In this document: positions 9,566-21,500 of the stretch, one piece after another
Layout of the letters: the number at the start of each line of letters is the position of its first letter
Numbering within the stretch: position 1 is the first letter of the stretch
NCBI RefSeq assembly: GCF_910592395.1
Contig: NC_088308.1
Span: 3,348,001-3,412,000 of the forward strand
DNA: 64,000 nt
Direction of reading: 5' to 3'
Source: Lineus longissimus
Taxonomy: Eukaryota > Nemertea > Pilidiophora > Heteronemertea > Lineidae
The notes under the pieces: generated by a model
Told to the model about the DNA's origin: nothing
What the model saw: only the letters and a program-made list of their open reading frames with translations
The model's database searches: none
Made by a program: the position numbers and the translations under genes

Positions 9566-12500
9566 CTGAAAAAAAATCACTTTGAACTTTATCTGATGAC
9601 ATACACGTAAAACTAATGAGTGACAGACAATAAAATTACCCATCCTCTGAAAACTTTCTGATTTTTAATGGCATACATGTGAAACTAATGTCGAGTGACA
9701 GACAATGACAACGGGGTTTAATGTTTGCCTCTGGTGTCCTGCCTTGAGTGCCATATGCTGAGCGAGAGATGAGAACATCAACCTATGATTTCCACTGGAT
9801 GGATTACTTACTTTCATGGTGACGAAGCCTCTTTCCTCTATTTTATACCCTCCCAGTCTGTCTAAGATGTGTTTACATTCGGCACTCAGATGGATTTTCA
9901 ATGCTGAAAAAGCAGCACAGCTATGACGAACGTACACAATATCCTTTACTCTTACTGGAAAACGACTGATTTCAACTACAAAATGCTAGATCATCTTCAA
10001 TATGACGTTTTAAATCTAATTGAAAGTGCGACGTTATCGTTAGCGTGACGATCGCTTAAAATTCTCAGTTGTTTCGGAATTACTCTAGATAGGTATTGCC
10101 AAGAATTAATAAAGAACTTGTTTTCATCAACCTGTTATTGCTCACCTTGGCCGGTAGATTCCATACGCGAGCATGTATTTACGGTGTCCCCGAATAGACA
10201 GTACCGAGGCATCGTTAGCCCCACCACGCCAGCGCAACAGGGTCCTGGAATAAAAGAAATGAACATGAGGACATTAAGCTGATCGGTGAATGTCTTCATT
10301 TGATGCCATTCATTTCTCATCCTGAGTTTCCTCGGCAAGATAACATCCCCTTGACTCGGTGCTTTCGCTTGTCTAAATAGTTGTATTGGGATACAAAGTG
10401 ATACATCTGGTAGATTTTCTAACCCGAACGACGAAGAATATAAATGACTTGACGACTTGAAAATTTCCCAGGTTACTCGTCAACGAAATGTAGAAGATGA
10501 TTTACGAGTGTCACGTTAATGAACTAGCACGGGACTTTAAGCCACCACAGACGTTCGTACTAGTCGTTCGTTGAGGTTGCGAATCTGCCTATCAACACTG
10601 GGACTAGCCTAGATGTACAGACACCTACCGGAATGTAATCCAATACGAAGTTTGAGGACGTCATTTGGGCGGTGGCTGATCCTAAAGACCTTGATTTTCT
10701 TCAGCAGACGTAAAGCCATCGATGCTATCTCACCTGATAAGTAGACGAATTGGCGACAGATTTGAAATTCGTTCGGCGTTTCAAATGTAAATCATATGCA
10801 TGAAACGTTTGAAACGTTTGAAGGCTTTAGTTAGAATATTCAACTCCGGGCCATCAATTTTCAAGTCTCATCTACATGTAAGTACAAACTTAATGATTTG
10901 GCTGCTTGGATCCGGGTAGGGAAGTGGTAAATTAAATCCCCACAATGACGTACATTGACAACAAAGGACGGTCTCTTATCAGCAGCATTTTATAGGCTCA
11001 TGATATCATGCTTATGACGAGACTGAAATAAAGGAAGCTCTTGGATTTCATCCAACTTCAAAGGAGGATTCATGAAAAAAGTTTAATGAAGAAGGATGCT
11101 TTCGCCCGAATTTTTTACCTACAATTACGTGTTCATATGATGATATTAATGAACAAACCACGCTTTTTCTTACCTGCATGATTAAGGCCATTCCTTTTGG
11201 GTAAGCCACTGACCACCATGTAAGCGTCACCTATCGTCTCGACCTTATACACGTCAAAGCCCTTAATGATGGCATCAAAACATGTATACAGGTCGTTCAG
11301 AAGATCCACGATCTGGACAGAAAAAAGAAACGTGAAAATTGCTCACCATAGTAAAGAATGTGAATTAATAAAAACGAAACGCTGACAAATGGGGTATCAT
11401 TCCTTTCTCTTTGACGACGTGGCAGTGAAGCCACAGATATCACTGAAGTAGATGCCTCTTTCTGTCTTACCTGGATCGGCGAGCTCTCTGACGACATAGC
11501 AGTGAAACCACAGATATCACTGAAGTAGATGTCACTTTCTGTCTTACCTGGATCGGCGAGCTCTCTGACGACATAGCAGTGAAACCACAGATATCACTGA
11601 AGTAGATGGTGACCATCTCAAACGACTCTGGTGCAACTGGTTCTCCCCGCTTTAGATGCTCGGCTACAGTTCTGAAACGACCATAATGATCAATGAGCGA
11701 CGACGCAATGACGACGCAAAAATGGACATGCCATCGATTTAGCACAGAATCTTCACAAAACAAATAATGCTATCAAGAACTGCTGATTCATCCTTCAAGG
11801 GAAAATTGGCAACATTACTGACTTCATCACGTTGATTTGTTATTTTGTCTAAGAGACTCACGGAGGTAGCATCCTGTACAAGAGCATATCTGTCTTCTTC
11901 TTCTCCTCTTCAAGTTCCCTAGTTCTCTCAGCCACCAGGTCCTCGAGGTTATTTGCATACTTTTCCATCATTGCAATCATGTTGTCGAAGATATTTGGCT
12001 TCCTGGTGAGAAATACAAGAAAGAAGAGGCAATAGGGAGGCTTCGTTCCATAGCGTTTGCGGACAAAAACCCATCGACGTATCAGCCGAAACGAGACATG
12101 GTTTCGATACAAGGTTCCATGTAAGTCGTAAATCGCAACCTTAGTCGATTTTGAGTGTTGGGCAATTTTACCCAACTTTACGGATAGCTTTGGAATGACC
12201 CAGGCTAATGATCAGAAGACCCTTTGACAAACAAAGGTAAGCATAACTGGGGAACCCACCCCTCCTAGAGCAGGCGGAAAACCTCACTTGGTAACCGCTC
12301 AGCACATTTCGTCAAGTATATAATTATATGCCTGAGCATCAGCCACGAGAACTTATGATTTGAGATAAGCGGCCAAGTGTTCACAGCACAAACGTTCGTC
12401 ACTGATCATACTCCAGAGTAGGAGAATGAATGGTCTTCTTTTTGAAAAATCTAGATGGTAAATATGATGCTCTTGATTTCAGAAAGATTCAGGAGTGGCA

Positions 12501-15500
12501 CCTGCTGTTAAAACAAATGGTATTTAATGGCCATGATGCATGGGTAAGGTAGTAATCTACGATACAGGTCTTTCGAAGTTACTAAAGACAGAGAGAAAAT
12601 CCCGAAAGAACCGTGGTTTTATATAATATCTCCTCGGTTATTACAGCCGCTTTTTTCTTAAGCGACTCGTACCTGGTGCACGCTCCCTACAAGATGGTTC
12701 CACTCAGAAAAGCCAGAGGTATTCCTCACTTGACGATAGGCATGCTTTCCAAGTGAGACATTTGAGGCGGGTGTTTACCCTAGTCACTCGTCATACCACA
12801 AGCCGATCATCTGAGCCAAATACTTTTCGCGATAAGCACACCATGCTTTGGCGGACCATGCGAGCGAGCTCGTGCATAGTTACCTATATCTTTCCAGAGT
12901 TGTGAACAGCTTCATGAGATCATGAAACTTCAGCTGATTAACGTCCCTGTGGAAGAATCCACGCGTAAAACACGAGCCAAGCCTTTCGTCAGGGGTTCTT
13001 TGGATTTTTGGATATATAATATTGTTTTGATGGGCGACGACATTACTTTCGGTACTTTCACACTCTGACTTCTCACTCTCAACATGGCTGTACCACTGGT
13101 TCGCCTTGAGCTTTTATGTTAGAGTAAGAGCCCTTTACGACTAGGCAAGTTTCAGCACCTCTTTGTCATTTTTACTGTCGGTACTTTTAACTCTCAAGCA
13201 TGGCTCTGTAATTGGTTTGCCGTAAGCTTTTATTTAAAGAATTAGAAGCAAATGTTTAGCACATCTTTGCTCTAAAGCGTTCACATATAAGATGAAGATA
13301 TCGCAACGCAGGAAAAACGTCTTGCGGTGACTACTTGACCACAACGATGTTTTATGCTACAGCTGTTATAGCTAAGACAAGTGTAAGAGGAGCAAGGAGT
13401 CGCAACAGAGCATTAGGCCGATCATATTCTGAAACTTTTTGGATATCGTTGCTCTTAATGAACCTCTGATATTGTTGTCCCAATCCAACCAAGGATCCAT
13501 CGGACGCCGCTTGGAATTGCGTCGCTATTCGAGCCGCCGTCATATTTTTTGTTCAATCACTTACATTCCTTTCCTCAACGCCTTGAGTTTGGCCCGACAG
13601 CTGAAGAAGTCCGGTCGTTCATCGGGATTCTCCGCCCAACACTCCTTCATTACAACAATCATACAGTCATACTCGGAGCAGTCGGGAAGTTCAGCAATGT
13701 CTGGACGGAATTGCTTGCCAGGTGCTCCACCTTCAATCACAGCTTGGATGATTTCTGTTGGAGATGATTATTGACATTACCTTTATTTGCCCTTGCTGGT
13801 TCTGCATGGCCTATCGACCCCCACGGAAGCTGTTCCATGGGGGTCGATGTTATCAACATTTACCCTGATAACTCATTGATAAGGCTGTATAGAACTATGG
13901 GAATTTAGGCCGTGGTGCGAACGGGCTTTGTTTAAAACCAACAGACCTTGTATTGACCAATAATTTCAACTGTAGAGGGGTACTGTATGGGGCAAAGAAA
14001 CGTAAATGTAAGTTCTTATAAAGGGCTTCATACTGTCCAACTGTGCTGTCTCAGAGCGCTTCTTATTCATTCCCCAGCACAATACAGAAACCTCCCGGCG
14101 CTTCACTTGATCATTGAAAGACAAACAGACTAAGCAATGATTGATTTCCAATCCTCATTTGGAAGGAGTTGGCCTGGTTAACTTACCATTTGGTTCATAC
14201 AGCGTGTTACCATACGGTCCAGAACGGCCCAGTATTTCATACAACAGGATACCAAAGGAGTAGATATCACCCTTTTGTGTCCCTCCAAGTGGATGGCTTT
14301 TACAGCGTAAAATCTCTGGTGCAGTCCAAAGTAACTCTGAAAGGAAACACGATGTCAAACATGATATATGATTTGACGCTGTGTCAACTTCAACGATTTG
14401 CTGTCACTGTTTTATCAGCAGTTTCCATGGGCAAGAGTACATCACATATATCTTATGAGTGGCGATCATCAATCACACGGAAGCAGACCACCCAAAAATT
14501 TAATAACGACGCCAGATTTATTTGACCCTGTACCTTATTGTCATATGTGATTTATTGATATTCTCTTTGCCCTTTTAGGTTGAGAAACGGAATTTGAGAA
14601 CACAACAACAGGATGTAAGCCTACGACCATCCGACCTCTCTGCTCGTTTTATTTAAAACTAATCCTTGGATTTGTTGTTCAAGCTGACCTCACGATCTGC
14701 TTACCTCTATAATGTGCATGGTCTAGCACTTGGTAATCGGATGGGGGAACATACTTGAATTTGTTGAGGCCAAACATTGAGATCTTCAACACCCAGCGAC
14801 TGTCGACGTAACATGTGGAGGATTTCAAATTACCATGAGTTTTTACGTCGCTGTTGTGGATGTAGATCATACCCTAAAGTAGAAAAGAACTGGTTTAGCC
14901 ATAATAATATATGTCATTTCGATTCAATTATTTCAGCAACCGTACCCAGAAAAGCTGTATCCGTAATTGCGAGGAGAGATTCAGACATGTCAAAACGCAC
15001 CAGGAATTGGATGCACTGAAAAAAATAACACTGATGCGAGAAATTCGCCTTTTGTTTCCCGTGAGATCGCCAGGAAATCGATGGAGGAAATATGTATATT
15101 CCGTAAATCAGGACTCGTAGTCAATTCACCGTCGAAGACCCCTGGCCCTGACGGGGGCGTTTAGTTCACGTTGAGTTCTGCAAAACCCATTCGAGAACTT
15201 GACCATGTTATGAAAGAACGCGGATAGGCCAAGACCTTCCGAAGTTCGCTATATTGACACCAAGAACGCTAAAAACTACTCTCGAGTGAATCTACTTTGG
15301 CACCACCTGACATTTTTAATATAACCATCATCCTCTACAATAGAGGCACCCTCCTCCACTTCGGCGATCACTCAGAATGATTCATATCGAGCAGGCTAAA
15401 ATGACGTTGCCGACGTGCCAGATGATGAAAACAACTGATAACCGTTCACATGCGTCAACAAAGATAGGGACAAATTAATCAGAGAGTGGCCAATGTGATG

Positions 15501-18500
15501 AAAGTACAAGGTTTTTTGTTCAATAATGTTTTTACAGCAGAACACCTGCATAAACTAATGGCGAAATTACGTTTACACACAAGCATCTTACTTCTTCGTT
15601 TTTTCCCCATTGCATGATAGTGCCCGGTAATTTGGATAATCGGATAATGGACATGAAGCTAAGGGGCCATACCATATCTAGGTCATGAACAAGGGCAAAA
15701 TCAATAAATCGAATACGAAGTAAGAATAAGAAATATCCAGAGACAAAAATATGGCCTTTTCAGGTCACTCCACTAAACAAATGACCATTTGGCTTTCTCA
15801 CGGAAAAAGATCTTTGCCTTCTGCATTGACAATGCTGAACCTTGAAAATCCTGTTTGGTTGCAAAGCTAAGATCAATAAAACCACTTGAAAGAAATCCAA
15901 CCAGTGGTTCGCGCTCCAGAGCCCAAAACGATGCTGACAACCATTTACGATTGGACTATGGTCAACTTACCTTCATCAGATCTGCTACCAGAGAGGCAGT
16001 AAACATTACGTCAAGCTTGATATCATCATTTTCCAGTAGATCCTAAAAGAAAATATATGTTTGAAAGAAACCAGTACAAGCAATTAACAGTTGTTTTGCT
16101 GGACAGGTTTTATATTGGCAATTCGCCGATCCGTAGCAAAAAGCGCCAAACTGAGAAACAGGTTTGCCATGCAAGAGATACCTGTGTCAGGAGCAAAAGC
16201 AGCTTGTCAGTATCATTTACAACAACCAATGTTTCATCTGTTTTGCTGGGAGCACTATACTACATCGCCATCTTGAATTTGCTTCCGGTCTCCTGAGAAA
16301 ACGAGATATTTTTCCGGAATAGTTCATATGTGTTATCAAGGATAGATTTGGATGGTCAGTTTGTCCAAGTCTATTGGTCACTTGACCAATCCAGTTCGTC
16401 AATGGACAAAGTCAATTAGTCAGTCAACCAACCTCGTAAGTCAAGTACATGGTAACCTGATCACTGTTAGGTCATTTGACTAATTTCCTAGTCAAAGGTC
16501 CTGGAACAATGTAAGTTGGTCAAATGACCAACTTTTGTTTACAGTGAAGCCATAAAGCTTAATCTTTACTTGGTAACATGGAAATAAAAATAATTATGTT
16601 GCTTTTTATCAAAAGCGAAATATTTCATTTTCCTTATCCGTCCTTGCTGAGTATATTGCTGAAACCGAAATCCGATATGTTGCTTTTATCGCAAACATGT
16701 CAGCCAACGGGTGGTGATCGGAAAATTGACTTGTCTCGTTAAGTACCTTCTTTGATTGGCATTACATAAAGCTAAGATAAGCAATTTTATACCCTTCTAG
16801 TTGCGATCAATTTCCGACTAAATAAAATAACGCTGCTCGTCTGGCGGACACCATCACTGATTAACTTTACACACAAAGCTAGTCATCCACTCAAAGCTTC
16901 GGTTAATCTAATTGAGAAGACATGGTCTGAATAATGTTTAAATGAAATGAAAAGGGAAAGTTTTACCTGCAAGGTCCCTTTGGCGCAGTACTCCGTCACG
17001 ATGCATATTCTTGGCGGATCGATGCAAGCCCCAATGAACGTAACCAAGTTATCGTGTCGAATATCCCGCATCTGAGACACAGAAATACATGTAAAGGGTG
17101 ATCGAAAATTTATTCGACACTGTAGACAGACTTTGCCGAAATCACGCAAACTTCTTAATCATTGTCCACAAGAACGACGCACAAACTTCCACAGATAAAT
17201 ACATCTGATGTTAACACCTTCCAGCTTTCATTCTACCTTTCAAATTATTTGTTTTTAACATACATTTTGATTTCACTGTCTCAAGAAGACCCTGATCGGA
17301 TCGGATTAGTGGATCAGTGGATCAAAATGACGGTCTGTGTTGGCTCGTTCGAGGACACTAAACGCTGAAGACGACACGGTCGTGACATCGTTATGATACT
17401 GAGAAGGAAATACTCAGAACTATTTTATAATCACACCTGCCTGAAGCTGGTGGCGGCTCGACTAGTTCAAGTTCCTTTGATCTTGAAAATCCTAAGGTCT
17501 TTTTTTCTCTCGGAACACTAACCCCATTACTTGAGGAAAAAGAAGTGCCAAATAATACGCCGAGCATAATGGGTTGCGCAGCTCAGTTCCCGCAGTGCCG
17601 TCACTTCTCCTACGATGATGACATTAACCCGACAATGTTAAAAAAAGCGTAGCCGCTGAGAAGTTTGATAACAAGGATGTAACATGATCTATTTAAAACA
17701 CATTTCGTGTCTGAGTAATTAGCGTTTGTTAGCAAACGAACGATTTTTGTCGCATGTGATCATTATTGAAGGTCGCAACGATGCGTGCGCTTTTCTGATC
17801 AAAGTAGAAAGCCCGCAATCAACGAGCGATCATGTGATATGTATTCAGTTAAGAGCGAAATTGATTTCCAGTTCACACATACCAAGTATTCCTATCCTTT
17901 AAGAGGCAAAACTGAGCATTTACTTAATTTCCCGTCTCCTTTCTTGCCTCTAACACCAGGTCTCATTTTAACAGGGCTGAAAAGACACCTTCTCCATTTC
18001 TTAAATGTCTTAAAGGGGTTCGCCGTTCACGTCATAGAATTTGCTGTTTGCTTAGGAAAATTAGAATACACAATGCCGCATAGTGCAGTTATTATGCATG
18101 CAAATTTTGATATTAATCCCAGGTCACCCCAAACGAGAGATTTATGTAGCATGCGGATGTGATCGCAGGTCGCAGCAACACAATCTCCTCGTTTGCGGGG
18201 TGCCCAGATTTCTTATATGTGTGTTTTAATACCTTACATGTCGCTTTCACCTAATTGCATTAGATGAGCGCTTGAATCTCATAGGAACTAATTAGGGAAG
18301 AACATTAAAGTAAGAGGACTTCGTGACAAACTCATATTAGAGCCTACACATGCATAGAACCGGAACCGTGGACTTCAAGACGCACCATAAACGATTTCGC
18401 ACATAAAGCAACATCCTGACTCCCATTGTATTATACTTCCCTTAAATGCAGAGATTAAACTTCAGATATTGATAAGTGGTAGAGCCTTGATGGTCATAAT

Positions 18501-21500
18501 GACAGAGCGACTAAACGACTGAGAGCCTGCGACTCCGGCTACGACTGGTCCGAAAGGGCACAGGGTAAGAACTAATTGAGCGATATCATATCAAGATACT
18601 CAAGATATTAAAGGGACCCTAAAGACATAAACAAATAATGACCCAACCCGGCGAGATAAAGTAGCTTTTGAAAACACTAGATGTCACCACTAGCCTGTAA
18701 CCTCAGTAACCTTGGTGTCACGGAGACCGGGCCGGCGTAGCTGATCCAAAACTTGACGGTCAATATGTCCACTTACTGCGAACCAAATACCCCGGCTATA
18801 CGTTTAAAGGGAGTATAGACTATGAGGTTCAGGCCCTACTTTGAGGGAACTGTTCCATATAACGGGTGGATTTCATTCTTAGTTACAAGTATTCTGACAA
18901 AAACAGGAATTGTTTGATCGCATGTTCTTTTCTGTTTGGAAGGAAAAACACAAGCACTGCAAATTCTAAATTTCTCTATAAAGGTGAACAACACAAAAAA
19001 CCAAAACAGGTGGTTTTGCTGAGAAAATGATCCACCAAAGCATGCAAAAATGATCCACTAAAACATGCAAACAAACCCAGCGCAACAAAAATACTTGAGG
19101 TGATAACGATAACTGAACGAAAAAAGTAGCCTACACAAATATATTTAAGGAAAGATCGCACAATATTTACTTTTTGTGTTTATAAAACCAGGCAGAGAAA
19201 GAATCTTATCAGAACACGAACTGACAGATATTTACTACATGTTAGTAAGTGAATAGGGCCTACTAGAAAAAAACACTTTTTTACTGATAAAGCAAAGAAT
19301 CACCTGTTTGAGTTCCAGCCTAACCTCCCTTGTCATATCCAGGTGGCGCTTCTCGATCCATTCAAGGGTGACGAGGTTGCCCTTGTATACGCCCGTGTTG
19401 TTACTCGTTACCGGGCCGTATTCGGAGTTGGTTGAACCTTGGAGACTCATCTCACTTTTCGCCCCGTAAGACTGGAAAATACGAAATACGAAACTTTATT
19501 AACTTTACAACAAATGCACAGCGAGCGATTGCAGTTCTTTCTGGTTGGACGTTATATCGTCCTTCTCTATTTAAATGTACAACCGGCTTGAGTGCGGAAG
19601 TGCGGTGAACGTATATAAATATACTTCCTGTGGTCATTCGTGGAACGTAAAATACGTATCAGGACGCTGTGCACAATTGAACGATCAAATTGGCTGTGGT
19701 CACAAAAATGAATTGCCCAATGTGATATATGATGTGAAAACGTTGCCGGCACTTGTTACGGAATATCTCTCTAATAGAGCCAATTTTGTGAATTCACCCA
19801 ACAGACACAGGTGAATGAAGGCTTGAGGAAAAGTCTCGTTGTAACAATCACCCAATATCTTTCAACGATTCGATGATTTTAAAAGCAATTAGATTATCCG
19901 TAGCTTCTTATAGTAATGTCCTAAATTATAACTTATTAGCGTCCATTTTCATAATACCATCTTGGCAATGCTAAGACCCGAAGACTAATCTCATAGCATA
20001 CGGTGCATTGCGTAAACTGAACTATCGTGACGATCCTGTCAGGCACAAATCCTTTTCAGACAATAACTGCCAGGTTCTCAAGGTTTATGTCATTCACACG
20101 TCTTACATCTTCTGCCATCGGTTTCAAATCTAGCGTGATACTGTTGTTATGTTGTCATTCCCAGTAGTAATTGTAGGTTATTGTTCATTGATGGTGAAAG
20201 ACGTCCTAATATTAGAGAGTATTCGCACCCGCACGGTTAGCCAAACGACTACATTTAGGTCATCAAATATTGCGGTCTTATGACGTTTACACATACGGTT
20301 TGGAGAGATTATTATCCGTAGCTAGTTACAATACGTGAGTGAAAAACGGTTTGACAAAACAGCATGATTATCCAAAAAAAATCTTCCCACAATGATAGTT
20401 TTTCTTTTAAAATCATAAATGAACAAATATCTTTGCAATTTTTGTGAAACATTTCGTTTCTGGCATTTGTATCCATGTTTATTTCACTTTTAAATATCTT
20501 GTTTATAGCCGTCTATAAGTGCCTTTTTCATTGATGTCCAAGGCAGTCAAAAGAGGCATTTCGCAATTTAACTGATTACAAAATCAGCACTGTTAAGTCA
20601 TCGACTTCTGTGCGGTCGTTACGTGTACACAGGCCCTTATAAGAGGCCTTTTGGCTAGCCGTCTGCATTTCACGCATAACAAGCTGGATATCCGCAAGGT
20701 GAATGGCGTTTAGCATGTTTGGTAAAATACACTACGGGTAGCTTGATTTTCTCTGGTGGTAGATCTCAGTGCCAGAAGTAGCTATTTGTTATTAATCCTT
20801 TGTTTCGGAAATAATTTCGTATTCTTTAAATGGAATTTTATGATTTTAAAAGAGGCCTGCATAAAACTTTCATGATTCTCTTTTAGCATGGCGACCGAAG
20901 GTGCAAGTACCAGCAAGTCAACAAACAAAAAAAACGCGCCTACTCGATTTTTCCCAGCACTTGACATTCTTCTTCTCAGAGAACTGGTTGCGGTACAACC
21001 AACAACTAAGCCACCGTGGGATGAAGTCCACCAACATGTGAACACAGCTTTGACGGAGGTGAAGCGCGACAGCTTTGTCACTCTCCGGGCATGCAAGGAT
21101 AGGGTGAAAACTCTCCAAGAGGCTCATACGAAGGACGAGTTGAAATCTCTTAGAGCGTAAGTATATCTTAAACACTGAATCATTGCAGTGTAACACAAAT
21201 GTGGCTAAGAGCGGCCCCATACACTCTGTGTCATTAGGCCCTTGGTGATTTTAAGTTACCAGGGAGATATCATTTTCTTGATGGAAAAATTGGTCCAAGT
21301 ATATACATGTACTATGTGTTTTTCCATTGCTTTAGCACCAATTAAAACACTATTTTATAATTTATACTCCCAGTTTCTTTCTCGGCTGAAAATGCGTCAC
21401 GCTGACCTTTGATCAGGACCTGCAATGTTACTCATCAACTTTTGTGTCACTTTTTAGGTCTGGGACAGATGAGGAATACGACGAGCGAGCCCAGCTGCTT

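Noticed and set aside
15120-15164. TPGPDGG string resembling a LINE reverse-transcriptase motif
   Set aside because: No other reverse-transcriptase motif is found in any frame nearby, so one short match is not enough.
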